Assembly: GCF_024498195.1 (NCBI RefSeq)
Contig: NZ_CP101824.1
Coordinates: 2,542,001 to 2,606,000 of the forward strand
Length of the DNA stretch: 64,000 nt
Direction: 5' to 3'
Source: Halovivax cerinus
GTDB taxonomy: Archaea > Halobacteriota > Halobacteria > Halobacteriales > Natrialbaceae
The notes below the pieces were generated by a model. The model was not told the origin of the DNA and ran no database searches. It was given only the letters and a program-made list of their open reading frames with translations. This document shows, piece after piece, positions 1-7,788 of the stretch. The translations under genes and the position numbers were made by a program. Position 1 is the first letter of the stretch. Each line of letters begins with the position of its first letter.

Positions 1-202
1 CGCGATCGGCGTCGATCGACTCGTGAGCGGCCTCGACCGCGTCGAGCAACTCACCAATCGAGTCGGCCTCGATCGTCGTTCCCATCGGTCCCGTCTCGTA
101 GGTCAGCCCGGTGTCGTCGATCGCCTCGATCGCTCCCGCCACGTCCTCGGCCATGCTCTCGTCGGTCGCGGGCGCGGTACTGAGAAATCCGATGACGGTC
201 AT
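1..202 (-). CDS. MTH1187-type thiamine-binding protein (3'-truncated by window edge)
   Basis: Only the first 67 codons lie in the window; the gene runs off the left edge. The N-terminus (MTVIGFLSTAPATDESMAED) and the later stretch LTYETGPMGTTIEADSIGEL match the small MTH1187/YqgV (DUF77) fold, roughly 100 residues, ferredoxin-like, whose members bind thiamine or related ligands and often serve as soluble thiamine carriers. The start ATG sits at 202-200. The next gene downstream in the window is on the same strand. The family call rests on the conserved T-G-P-M-G-T and E-A-D pattern; the ligand is inferred from the family. Confidence 0.75.
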   Translation of the reverse strand, partial: MTVIGFLSTAPATDESMAEDVAGAIEAIDDTGLTYETGPMGTTIEADSIGELLDAVEAAHESIDADR

Positions 203-314
203 ACGCGACGGTACGAACGCTCGGGCCTAAAAACAGCAGGTTCAGGTGAAACTCGGGGCCGTGTCGGCCTCACTGTCGAGACTCGGTGGCAGCCTCGCGT
301 TCCCCACGCCCGTG

Positions 315-686
315 TCAGTTCGGCCGTTCGACCTGCGGCGGCGGGTAGATGTAGATCTCGCCGTTCGCGTAGACGTAGACCTCGCACTCGAGGGCGGTAA
401 AGGCCACGTGCCCGCCTGTGCGTTCCTCGCCGTCGGCCTTCGGGCTGAAGATGCGTTCGAGGGCGTCGGGGTCGACGCTGTCGTAGAGGGAGAACTCGCC
501 CTGCGAGACGTCGACGTCGACGACCGCCGTCAGTCCGTGGACGATCGTGGTGAGAAGCGTCGCGCTCCCCTCGGGATCGTACTCGACCTCGAAGCGGTCG
601 TTCGCCTCGTCGTACGTGAGCTCGCTCGTATCGGAGTTACGGGTAATTTCGGTTTGCATTGGCGCTACGGGTCTGCGATCGCTCAT
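315..686 (-). CDS. HalOD1 output-domain protein
   Basis: A 123-residue protein made almost entirely of a halobacterial output domain 1 (HalOD1). Recognisable elements are FEVEYDPEGSATLLTTIVHG, the central LYDSVDPDALERIF and the closing strand pattern EVYVYANGEIYIYP. HalOD1 is a haloarchaeal domain thought to act at the output end of two-component-like signalling; no receiver or kinase domain is present here, so the protein is a free-standing output module. A TATA-like stretch at about 705-715 on the minus strand supports the ATG at 686; an internal ATG at 659 is an alternative nearer to the conserved part. What it regulates cannot be told. Confidence 0.75.
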   Translation of the reverse strand: MSDRRPVAPMQTEITRNSDTSELTYDEANDRFEVEYDPEGSATLLTTIVHGLTAVVDVDVSQGEFSLYDSVDPDALERIFSPKADGEERTGGHVAFTALECEVYVYANGEIYIYPPPQVERPN

Positions 687-1241
687 CGTCCCTTACCCCA
701 TCCGGGTACAAAAGGTAATCGGCTGTGACACGAGTCGGCTTGTGTGACGGTTCCGGCATCGGATCGGTCCGCGTTCGCTCGCTCGTTCCGCCCCAGGTTG
801 CCGAAATCTATCGGTAGGGCCGGGAAATGACGGCATAACTCCCGATCGTCGCCTTCGAGAGGCGGCCGGACCAGGGGCGTCATCTCTCAGCGATCGTGGG
901 TGCGTTGCGGCCAGTTCCGGGCTGGAACCGCTCCGATGTCGGGTGCGGGCGGCGGATCGGTCCCGAGTTCCGACGAAGCCTATTTTGCGGACGCGTTCGA
1001 TGACGACCCCGTTCTGAGTCCGTGGTGCCAGACGACGTCGTTCGGATGGAACCCGGGAATCGGCCCAGCGCCGCGGCGAACCGTTCGTGGTCTGGGAATG
1101 TCCTTCGTACTCCGTCGCGTTAGCATCCTTGCCACGAGACCGGAACCGGTCGAGGCGAGACGAACGTATCCGTTCGGTAGCGGAGGCGGCGGCTCGCGGC
1201 TCGCACACAAAGCATTTAAATGAATTACAATAACCGGATGT
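687..1241. other. Intergenic region with two divergent promoters
   Basis: No convincing gene; the open frames here have no recognisable domain and oppose each other. It carries the minus-strand promoter of the HalOD1 gene (TATA-like bases near 705-715) and, at the far end, the plus-strand promoter of the lipoprotein gene (AGCATTTAAATGA, 1211-1222), which implies a leaderless or nearly leaderless transcript starting at about 1240. Confidence 0.55.
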
Positions 1242-2204
1242 ATGAATCGGCGAGCCGTCCTGGCCGGCCTTGCCGTCGGGCCCCTCGGCGCACTCGCCGG
1301 CTGCATGGCCGGTGGGTGTACAGCATCGACCTCCGTCTCGTTCGAGCCGGTCGACGCGGAAGCGATCGCGGCCGACGGGGCCGACGACGTCGACGACGCG
1401 CCAGCGATGATGGCTCGGCTCGCAGATCGGGTCCTCGCGGGCGAGGAGCCGACGGTCGAGACGCTGTACCGCGACCCGCTGGGCTGGCTAACGTACGTCG
1501 AACACGACGGGAGCTTTTTCGAGATCGCTGCGGAGACGATCGCGGAAGGACGCGTCTCCGGCCCCGAGTACGAACTCTCCCGCGACCGCGAGATGGACGC
1601 CGACGCGCTGGCGGACGACGCGATCGCGTTCACCGACTTGCCCCGCCACGATCGATGGCGCGTCAGCGAAACGGTGGACTACGCTATCTCCCCGGAAAAT
1701 ATACGCGGGCGTTACTCGGTCTCGTCCGTCGCCGGGTATCTCGACGAGTCCGATCAAGCGGACTCGGTGCTCGCCTCGGGCATCGAGGCGTCGGCGATCG
1801 AGGCGGGTGGCCACGTAGCCAGAATCGAACGTCTTGGCGAGGGATCGATCGATGCGCGGCGGTACCGATACGCGGCGAACCCGGTCACTGACGACGTCGA
1901 AGCGTTCGCCGACCACGTGCTCGAGCGTCGCGGGTCGACGGCGTTCGATCCGAGCGATGAGGTGCGCCAACTCCTCTCAGAGACGCAAGACGCGGGTGGA
2001 TCGATGACTATCTGCGATCACGAACTGGACGACGTGGACGAGGAGACCGCCGAGCGACGGCGGGCCGCGGCCGACGAACTCGAACGGGAGGTCCAGTCCC
2101 TCGCACCTCCCGTCGTGCCCGACGACGAAGAACACCCGCAGGTGCGGTACGTGCGGTACGAGGGCGACTGGTATCGAATCGACATCTCCCATGGCGTCGT
2201 GTGA
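1242..2204 (+). CDS. Haloarchaeal lipoprotein of unknown function
   Basis: A 320-residue protein with a short signal sequence: RR at residues 3-4, a hydrophobic stretch, and a lipobox LAGC with the Cys at about residue 21, so it is probably exported (the RR pair would suit the Tat route common in haloarchaea) and lipid-anchored on the outer face. A second Cys (GGC) follows a few residues later. The mature part is acidic with no domain I recognise; the segment PQVRYVRYEGDWYRIDISHG at the C-terminus looks like a beta hairpin. The TATA box at 1211-1222 supports the ATG at 1242. Function unknown. Confidence 0.75.
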   Translation: MNRRAVLAGLAVGPLGALAGCMAGGCTASTSVSFEPVDAEAIAADGADDVDDAPAMMARLADRVLAGEEPTVETLYRDPLGWLTYVEHDGSFFEIAAETIAEGRVSGPEYELSRDREMDADALADDAIAFTDLPRHDRWRVSETVDYAISPENIRGRYSVSSVAGYLDESDQADSVLASGIEASAIEAGGHVARIERLGEGSIDARRYRYAANPVTDDVEAFADHVLERRGSTAFDPSDEVRQLLSETQDAGGSMTICDHELDDVDEETAERRRAAADELEREVQSLAPPVVPDDEEHPQVRYVRYEGDWYRIDISHGVV

Positions 2205-2482
2205 GGCCGTCACCCGAGTCTCCCTGAGAAGATTGCATCGCCTTCGAACGGGATCGACCCGGGCGTTCGGACGTACACCGGTGCTTCCATCCGGGTGTTT
2301 CCGCGCGTTACGCGGCCGATCGATAGCGAGTAGAGACGGTTGCGCTCGAAAGTGGGGACGTGACCGACTGTGCCGTGCCAGCGGGCAGTGGTGAAATCCT
2401 GGTACCGGCGCCGCAGCGTCCGTCAGTTTAGAAGCGGAGGCGTGTCCGTTCCGTCGAGCGACCGGGCTACGAGTGGCCTCCG
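2205..2482. other. Gene-free stretch before the tRNA-derived repeats
   Basis: I see no gene or RNA signature here. The frames are short and lack any recognisable protein, and the stretch leads directly into the repeat patch beside tRNA-Gly. Confidence 0.4.
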
Positions 2483-2586
2483 TCAAATCCAGAACCCAGT
2501 CCTGAATTCACCGCGAACTCGCGACAGGCCACCGCGGTCGCACGTGAGACGAAATTCAGAGAAATGCGCTGGCTGGGATTTGAACC
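2483..2586. repeat. 104-bp repeat copy A ending in a tRNA-Gly 3' fragment
   Basis: This 104-bp segment matches 2798-2901 over its full length with no gap; by eye 93 of 104 bases agree. Its right end (2566-2586) is identical to the last 21 bases of the tRNA-Gly gene (acceptor strand plus T-arm, read on the minus strand), and just before it lies a short inverted pair, CTGAATTCA and GAAATTCAG. The copy lacks the rest of the tRNA, so it is a remnant or an attachment-site-like duplicate, not a tRNA gene. Confidence 0.85.
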
Positions 2587-2652
2587 ACGCCCAGACGTTC
2601 CGGGTCGCTCAGTTCCTTCGCTTCCCGGGCTGCGACTGGTCTCTTTCAATCC
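2576..2652. repeat. Degenerate inverted-repeat element with T-arm-like ends
   Basis: The segment opens with GGATTTGAA (T-arm of tRNA-Gly) and closes with TTCAATCC, an imperfect inverted copy. The inside holds further weak inverted matches around CCGGG/CCCGGG. It looks like a decayed version of the better preserved element at 2736-2805. Confidence 0.5.
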
Positions 2653-2735
2653 AGAGCGATTTCACGGCTCACGGGTTCCGAGCACACGCTTCGCGGTGCT
2701 CGGAAAGGTTGTTCGCCGTAGAAATGCGCTGGCTG

Positions 2736-2805
2736 GGATTTGAACCACCTGAAGACGATCTCACTCGCTTCGCTCGTGAGCGTGCGTCTTCCGTAATTCA
2801 AATCC
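2736..2805. repeat. 70-bp palindromic element bounded by inverted tRNA T-arm ends
   Basis: Nested inverted repeats are visible: GGATTTGAA (2736-2744) with TTCAAATCC (2797-2805), GAAGACG (2751-2757) with CGTCTTC (2785-2791), and CTCAC (2760-2764) with GTGAG (2776-2780) around TCGCTTCGCTC. The left arm belongs to another copy of the tRNA-Gly 3' end (2726-2746). The right arm opens the 104-bp repeat copy B. The shape suggests a MITE-like or cruciform element that captured tRNA sequence at its ends. Confidence 0.7.
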
Positions 2806-2901
2806 AGAACGCATTCCTGAATTCATCGCGAACTCGCGACACGCTGGCGCGGTCGCTCGTGGGATGAAATTCAGAGAAGTGCGCTGGCTGGGATTTGAAC
2901 C
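2798..2901. repeat. 104-bp repeat copy B, overlapping the tRNA-Gly 3' end
   Basis: Partner of the repeat at 2483-2586. Its right 21 bases (2881-2901) are the genuine 3' end of the functional tRNA-Gly gene. Copies A and B are therefore a direct duplication, 315 bp apart, of the tRNA 3' terminus plus 83 bp of downstream DNA. Confidence 0.85.
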
Positions 2902-2950
2902 CAGGTTGTGACCATGGCAAGGTCACGTGATACCACTACACTACCAGCGC
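2881..2950 (-). tRNA. tRNA-Gly (GCC)
   Basis: Read on the minus strand the 70 bases fold as a complete tRNA: 7-bp acceptor stem GCGCTGG/CCAGCGC, a D-arm containing AGTGGTA, a 5-bp anticodon stem TGACC/GGTCA around the loop TTGCCAT (anticodon GCC, glycine), and a T-arm CTGGG-TTCAAAT-CCCAG. The 3' CCA is not encoded, which is common in archaea. No intron is present. The TATA box is at 2981-2990. Confidence 0.97.
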
Positions 2951-2980
2951 CCTGTTGCACTCTCATGTACACCCCGATGA

Positions 2981-2990
2981 GGGTATAAGG
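2981..2990 (-). promoter_or_regulatory. TATA box of tRNA-Gly
   Basis: The plus-strand bases GGGTATAAGG read as CCTTATACCC on the minus strand. They lie about 30-40 bp upstream of the mature tRNA 5' end at 2950, the spacing expected for an archaeal box A element. Confidence 0.7.
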
Positions 2991-3183
2991 GTTGCGAAAG
3001 GCGGGCGATTCGCTACGCCGTGACACGGTTCGTGGTCCGGCGCGGGTCTTCCGTCTCTCGGGCGGGTTTCGGTCCGTCTTCGACCGATCACGGCGCCGGT
3101 CAGTCTCTCGCGCCTGACTGTGCCCCCGGCTCCCACGTTATCGGGGGTGACAGGGCGTCACAGCCCCGAATCGTTTCGCCACC

Positions 3184-3242
3184 CTTTTAAGATCCTGTCC
3201 GCAAGGAATCGCTACAGTCTAGTGACGAGGCGCCGAAGCGCC
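3184..3242 (+). promoter_or_regulatory. S10 superoperon promoter and leader hairpin
   Basis: CTTTTAAG at about 3184-3191 is a good archaeal TATA box, placing transcription start near 3215. The short leader ends in a perfect hairpin, GGCGC (3229-3233), loop CGAA, GCGCC (3238-3242), only five bases before the first ATG at 3248. A stem so close to the start codon could limit ribosome entry. This is the only strong promoter I see before the ribosomal genes. Confidence 0.6.
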
Positions 3243-3247
3243 ACGGC

Positions 3248-4123
3248 ATGACCGTCAGCGTACTCGTGCCGTCGTCGATCGCCCGTGAAGCCGAGGACAA
3301 ACGCGAGGCAACTCGCAAACTCGGATACGTCGCCCGCGCGGCGACGATCTTCCGGGCCGACCGCCTGATCGTCTTCCCCGACGGGGACGGCGAGACGGGT
3401 CGATTCGACGGCGGGTTCGCAGAAACCGTGCTGCGGTACGCCGCGACGCCCCCCTACCTCAAAACCGAGGCGTGGGGCAAGCGGGACGAACTGGAGTACG
3501 CGGGCGTCCTGCCGCCGCTCCGCGCCACGACACAGACCGGCTCCGGATCGAACGGTTCGGGGTCGTTAAGACGAGGGATCGTGACCGAGGTCGGACCTGA
3601 AGGCCGCGTCCGGGTCAATTGCGGACTGCAACACCCGATCTCCCTCAACGTCCCACCGAAAATGGTGGTCGACGAGGGGGAACGCGTGACCGTCAGGATC
3701 TCTTCGCGACGACCGGTCCGGGCGAAACTCGAAGACGTGCCCCTCCCGGGGCTGTCGATCGAGCGGACGGACCTCTCCGCAGCACTCGGCCGTGAGGACG
3801 CCGGTGTTCGCATCGCGTCGTCCCGGTACGGTGAGCAGCTCACCACCGGGCGACTCGAGACACTGGCCGGACGCGTCGAGCGCGACGGCATGACCGTCGT
3901 GTTCGGTGCGCCCGAGAGAGGGCTGCCGGACATCCTCGGAATCGAGGAGTCACGTGTCGGCCCGTCGTCCATCGGGGACGACGGGGCGGCAGACGGAGTC
4001 GAACCCAGCGCCGATCCGGGGTTCGACCTCTGGCTGAACACGGTTCCGAACCAGGGCAGCGAGGTGGTGCGAACGGAGGAAGCGATGTTCGCCACCCTCG
4101 CCTGCCTCTCACTGAGAGCGTGA
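3248..4123 (+). CDS. SPOUT-type RNA methyltransferase (DUF171 family)
   Basis: A 291-residue protein of the archaeal DUF171 family, usually annotated as a putative RNA uridine N3 methyltransferase and found upstream of L3 in many archaea. It has the SPOUT layout: an N-terminal half-fold (MTVSVLVPSSIAREAEDKRE), an inserted OB-like strand-rich module at about residues 105-160 (RRGIVTEVGPEGRVRVNCGL), and the C-terminal knot region with LPDILGIEE and the closing NQGSEVVRTEEAMFATLACL, where S-adenosylmethionine would bind. It acts presumably on rRNA; the exact target base is inferred from bacterial and archaeal relatives. It is the first gene of the operon, 4 bp before L3. Confidence 0.85.
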   Translation: MTVSVLVPSSIAREAEDKREATRKLGYVARAATIFRADRLIVFPDGDGETGRFDGGFAETVLRYAATPPYLKTEAWGKRDELEYAGVLPPLRATTQTGSGSNGSGSLRRGIVTEVGPEGRVRVNCGLQHPISLNVPPKMVVDEGERVTVRISSRRPVRAKLEDVPLPGLSIERTDLSAALGREDAGVRIASSRYGEQLTTGRLETLAGRVERDGMTVVFGAPERGLPDILGIEESRVGPSSIGDDGAADGVEPSADPGFDLWLNTVPNQGSEVVRTEEAMFATLACLSLRA

Positions 4124-4127
4124 TAGA

Positions 4128-5150
4128 ATGCCACAAAAACACGCACCACGCAAAGGCTCACTCGGATTCGGCCCACGCAAGCGGGCGACCAGCGAGGTCC
4201 CGCGCTTTCGCTCGTGGCCGGACGACGACGGACAGCCGACGCTACAGGGCTTCGCGGGCTACAAGGCCGGCATGACCCACGTGGTGACGGTCGACGACGC
4301 CGCCAACTCGCCGACCGAAGGGATGGAGACGACCGTCCCGGTCACCATCGTGGAGACGCCGCCGATGCGCGTCGCGGCTCTGCGAGCGTACGAGGAATCG
4401 CCATACGGACAGCAGCCGGTCGCCGAGGTCTGGGCGGACGAGCTCGACGACGAGCTCTCGCGCACGCTCGACCTGCCGGGCGACGATTACGACCGTGACA
4501 CCGCCGCGGACGAGTTCACCGCCGCTCTCGACGAGGGTCGCGTGGACGACGTGCGCGCGATCACGTACACGATGCCGGGAGACATCCCGTCCGTCCCGAA
4601 GACCAAACCCGACGTCATGGAGACGCGAGTCGGCGGCGGTTCGGTCGACGAACGGGTCGAGTTCGGTCTCGACCTGCTCTCGGAGGACGGCGGCGAACAC
4701 GTCATGAACGACGTGTTCCGCGCCGGCGAGTACGTCGACTCGAGCGGCGTCACGAAAGGGAAGGGCACCCAGGGCCCCGTCAAGCGCTGGGGCGTCCAGA
4801 AGCGAAAGGGCAAGCACGCCCGCCAGGGCTGGCGACGCCGCATCGGTAACCTCGGCCCGTGGAACCCGAGCCGCGTTCGCTCGACGGTTCCCCAGCAGGG
4901 CCAGACCGGCTACCACCAGCGCACCGAACTGAACAAGCGCCTGCTCGCCATCGGCGACGGCGCCGACGCGACGGTCGACGGCGGCTTCGTCAACTACGGC
5001 GAGGTCGACGGCCCGCACGCGTTGATCAAGGGCTCGCTTCCCGGGCCATCGCAGCGACTCGTTCGCTTCCGCCCGGCGATCCGACCCGGAGACCAGCCGC
5101 GCCTCGATCCCGAGGTCCGGTTCGTCTCCACCGCATCGAACCAGGGATAA
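4128..5150 (+). CDS. rpl3p: 50S ribosomal protein L3 (uL3)
   Basis: At 340 residues this is about the length of Haloarcula marismortui L3. It opens with the archaeal/eukaryal signature (MPQKHAPRKGSLGFGPRKRA), carries FAGYKAGMTHV, and has the basic loop KGKGTQGPVKRWGVQKRKGK that reaches toward the peptidyl transferase centre. L3 binds 23S rRNA early in assembly. Start ATG follows the methyltransferase stop by 4 bp; L4 begins 3 bp after its end. Confidence 0.97.
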   Translation: MPQKHAPRKGSLGFGPRKRATSEVPRFRSWPDDDGQPTLQGFAGYKAGMTHVVTVDDAANSPTEGMETTVPVTIVETPPMRVAALRAYEESPYGQQPVAEVWADELDDELSRTLDLPGDDYDRDTAADEFTAALDEGRVDDVRAITYTMPGDIPSVPKTKPDVMETRVGGGSVDERVEFGLDLLSEDGGEHVMNDVFRAGEYVDSSGVTKGKGTQGPVKRWGVQKRKGKHARQGWRRRIGNLGPWNPSRVRSTVPQQGQTGYHQRTELNKRLLAIGDGADATVDGGFVNYGEVDGPHALIKGSLPGPSQRLVRFRPAIRPGDQPRLDPEVRFVSTASNQG

Positions 5151-5153
5151 TCC

Positions 5154-5906
5154 ATGGAGGCAACAGTACACGACCTGGACGGCGGCGACGCGGGCTCGGT
5201 CGAGCTCCCGGCGATCTTCGAGACGGAGTATCGCCCGGACCTCATCACCCGTGCCGTCACCGTCGCCCAGGCAAACCGAACCCAGGCCTACGGCGCAGAC
5301 GAGTTCGCCGGCAAGCGAACCTCGGCGGAGAGTCCCGGCAGCGGCCGGGGGATGGCCCACGTCCCACAGCAAGGCGGACGCGCGCGACGCGTTCCCCAGG
5401 CTGTCGGTGGACGCAAGGCCCATCCGCCGAAGGCCGAGGCCGACCACACAGAATCGATCAATACGAACGAACGCAAGCTCGCTACTCGCAGTGCCGTCGC
5501 GGCGACCACCGACGCCGAACTCGTCGCCGACCGCGGCCACGAGTTCGACGACGATCTCGACCTTCCCCTGGTCGTCGACGACGAGTTCGAGAACTTAGAA
5601 AAGACCCGCGATGTCGTCTCCTTCCTGGAGGCCGCCGGCCTCGACGCCGACGTCGAGCGCGCCGACGAGGGTCGCTCCGTCCGAGCCGGTCGCGGGAAGG
5701 CTCGCGGTCGCAAGTACAAGCAGCCGAAGTCGATCCTCTTCGTGACCGCTAGCGAGGCGGGCCCCTCGAAGGCCGCCCGCAACCTCGCCGGCGCCGACGT
5801 GGCGACCGCAGCCGAGGTCAACGCGGAGGACCTCGCACCCGGCGGACACCCGGGCCGACTCACCGTCTGGACTGAAGCCGCAGTCTCCGAGGTGAGCGAG
5901 CGATGA
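5154..5906 (+). CDS. rpl4p: 50S ribosomal protein L4 (uL4)
   Basis: The 250-residue archaeal L4, with the extended tunnel-lining loop GRGMAHVPQQGGRARRVPQA and the downstream AVGGRKAHPPKAEADHT. The C-terminal Rossmann-like part runs through VVDDEFENLEKTRDVVSFL. In the ribosome it lines the exit tunnel with L22 and L39e. The stop overlaps the L23 start by four bases (ATGA), so translation is probably coupled. Confidence 0.97.
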   Translation: MEATVHDLDGGDAGSVELPAIFETEYRPDLITRAVTVAQANRTQAYGADEFAGKRTSAESPGSGRGMAHVPQQGGRARRVPQAVGGRKAHPPKAEADHTESINTNERKLATRSAVAATTDAELVADRGHEFDDDLDLPLVVDDEFENLEKTRDVVSFLEAAGLDADVERADEGRSVRAGRGKARGRKYKQPKSILFVTASEAGPSKAARNLAGADVATAAEVNAEDLAPGGHPGRLTVWTEAAVSEVSER

Positions 5907-6157
5907 GTTCGCTCATCGACTACCCGCTCGTGACCGAGAAGGCGATGAACGACATGGACTTCGAGAACAAGCTCCAGTTCATCGTCGACGTCGACGCGGC
6001 GAAGCCCGAGATCCGCGAGGAGGTAGAGTCCCGTTTCGACGTCACTGTCACCAAGCTCAACACGCAGGTAACGATGGAAGGGACGAAGAAAGCAACCGTC
6101 ACGCTCGACGAGGACGACGACGCGCAGGAAGTCGCCTCGCGAATCGGGGTGTTCTGA
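5903..6157 (+). CDS. rpl23p: 50S ribosomal protein L23 (uL23)
   Basis: 84 residues, the compact archaeal form. The N-terminus SSLIDYPLVTEKAMNDMDFE and the core KPEIREEVESRFDVTVTKLN are typical. L23 sits at the tunnel exit and is the main docking site for SRP54 and Sec partners. Two bases separate it from L2. Confidence 0.97.
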   Translation: MSSLIDYPLVTEKAMNDMDFENKLQFIVDVDAAKPEIREEVESRFDVTVTKLNTQVTMEGTKKATVTLDEDDDAQEVASRIGVF

Positions 6158-6159
6158 CC

Positions 6160-6882
6160 ATGGGACGACGCATTCAGGGCCAGCGACGCGGGCGCGGCGG
6201 ACCGACGTTCCGTGCGCCGTCGCACCGGTACAAGGCCGACCTCCAGCACCGAACGCTCGAGGACGCCGACGTCGTCAGTGGCACGGTCGTCGACATCGAA
6301 CACGACCCGGCCCGCTCGGCACCGGTCGCGGCCGTCGAATTCGACGACGGCGACCAGCGCCTCGTCCTCGCGCCGGAGGGCATCGCCGTCGGCGAGGAGA
6401 TCCAGATCGGCATCTCCGCGGAGATCAAGCCCGGGAACACGCTCCCGCTGGCGGAGATCCCGGAGGGCGTTCCGATCTGTAACGTCGAAGCCAAGCCCGG
6501 CGACGGTGGGAAGTTCGCGCGCGCGTCGGGCGTCAACGCGGACCTGATCACCCACGACCGCAACGCGGCGGTCGTCCAGTTGCCGAGCGGCGATACCAAA
6601 CGCCTCGACCCCAACTGTCGCGCGACGATCGGTGTCGTGGCCGGCGGTGGCCGCACGGAGAAACCGATGGTCAAGGCGGGGAACAAGTACCACAAGATGC
6701 GCGCACGGGGGACGAAGTGGCCCCGCGTTCGTGGTGTCGCCATGAACGCCGTCGACCACCCGTTCGGTGGCGGCGGTCGCCAGCATCCCGGTCGCCCGAA
6801 GTCCGTCTCGCGGGACGCCCCGCCGGGCCGGAAGGTGGGCGACATCTCGTCGCGGCGAACGGGCCGCGGTGGTAACAAATGA
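6160..6882 (+). CDS. rpl2p: 50S ribosomal protein L2 (uL2)
   Basis: 240 residues, matching haloarchaeal L2. Begins [20 protein letters not shown] and contains the invariant C-terminal region with [20 protein letters not shown]; the His in the NAVDHPHGGG-equivalent motif is present as DHPFGG, the usual haloarchaeal form. L2 is required for subunit association and peptidyl transfer. Its stop overlaps the S19 start (ATGA at 6879). Confidence 0.97.
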   Translation: MGRRIQGQRRGRGGPTFRAPSHRYKADLQHRTLEDADVVSGTVVDIEHDPARSAPVAAVEFDDGDQRLVLAPEGIAVGEEIQIGISAEIKPGNTLPLAEIPEGVPICNVEAKPGDGGKFARASGVNADLITHDRNAAVVQLPSGDTKRLDPNCRATIGVVAGGGRTEKPMVKAGNKYHKMRARGTKWPRVRGVAMNAVDHPFGGGGRQHPGRPKSVSRDAPPGRKVGDISSRRTGRGGNK

Positions 6883-7301
6883 GTCAGGAGTATCGAACCG
6901 GCCGCGAGGGTGAGTTCACCTACCGCGGCTACACGTTAGACGAGCTGCAGGAGATGGAGCTCGACGAGGTCGCGGAACTGCTACCCGCACGCAAGCGGCG
7001 AAGTATCGAGCGCGGGCTCTCGGTCGAGCAGGAGAAGTTGCTCGAGAAAGCCCGGGACCGGACGGAAGAGGAGACGGCGAGTAACCCGATCAGGACGCAC
7101 CTGCGGAACATGCCGGTGCTGCCGGAGTTCGTCGACCTCACTTTCGCCGTCTACGACGGTCAGGAGTTCGGCCGCGTTCGCATCGAACCCGAGATGATCG
7201 GCCACTACCTGGGCGAGTTCCAGCTCACCCGCACGTCCGTCGAGCACGGACAGGCCGGTATCGGTGCAACGCGCTCCTCGAAGTTCGTACCACTGAAGTG
7301 A
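6879..7301 (+). CDS. rps19p: 30S ribosomal protein S19 (uS19)
   Basis: 140 residues with an archaeal N-terminal helix region ([20 protein letters not shown]) and the conserved C-terminal [21 protein letters not shown]19 forms the head of the 30S subunit with S13 and S14. A 7-bp gap precedes L22. Confidence 0.97.
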   Translation: MSQEYRTGREGEFTYRGYTLDELQEMELDEVAELLPARKRRSIERGLSVEQEKLLEKARDRTEEETASNPIRTHLRNMPVLPEFVDLTFAVYDGQEFGRVRIEPEMIGHYLGEFQLTRTSVEHGQAGIGATRSSKFVPLK

Positions 7302-7308
7302 TCCACGC

Positions 7309-7788
7309 ATGGGAATCAGCTACTCGGTCGACGCGGATCCGGACACCACGGCGAAAGCCATGCTCCGGGAGCGTCACATGAGCCACAAGCACAGCAAGGA
7401 GATCGCCCGTGAGATCAAGGGCATGTCCGTCGGCGAGGCCCAGGAGTACCTGGAAGCCGTCGTCGCGGGCGATCGCTCGGTCCCGTTCAAGTCCCACAAC
7501 ACCGGCGCCGGGCATCGCTCGGACGTCGACGGCTGGGACGCGGGCAAGTACCCCGAGAAGGCGGGCGGTGCCTTCCTCGATCTCCTGGAAAACGTCGCCG
7601 CCAACGCGGCCCACCAGGGCTTCGACGGCGAGACGATGGAGATCGCCCACGTCGCCGCCCACAAGGTCGGCGAGTCGATGGGGCGAAAGCCCCGTGCGAT
7701 GGGTCGAGCGACGGCCTGGAACACGCCCCAGGTCGACGTCGAGATCGTCGTGGCGGCGACAGAAGACGCTGTGGAGGGTGATGCCTGA
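7309..7788 (+). CDS. rpl22p: 50S ribosomal protein L22 (uL22)
   Basis: 159 residues. Features include MGISYSVDADPDTTAKAMLR, the HKHSKEIAREIKGMSVGEAQ segment, and the extended tunnel hairpin with GRKPRAMGRATAWNTPQVDV. L22 contacts all 23S domains and narrows the exit tunnel. Its stop overlaps the S3 start by one base (TGATG). Confidence 0.97.
   Translation: MGISYSVDADPDTTAKAMLRERHMSHKHSKEIAREIKGMSVGEAQEYLEAVVAGDRSVPFKSHNTGAGHRSDVDGWDAGKYPEKAGGAFLDLLENVAANAAHQGFDGETMEIAHVAAHKVGESMGRKPRAMGRATAWNTPQVDVEIVVAATEDAVEGDA

Noticed and set aside
693-1208. Long minus-strand frame of 171 residues upstream of the lipoprotein gene
   Set aside because: Arg/Ser-rich composition unlike haloarchaeal proteins, no domain, and it lies over the promoter region.
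2480-2830. Possible CRISPR array in the repeat patch beside tRNA-Gly
   Set aside because: The repeats are few, unequal, 104 bp or tRNA-derived, with no regular spacers and no cas genes nearby.
4242-5540. 432-residue minus-strand frame antisense to L3 and L4
   Set aside because: Both ribosomal genes are certain; the antisense frame is a GC-bias artefact.
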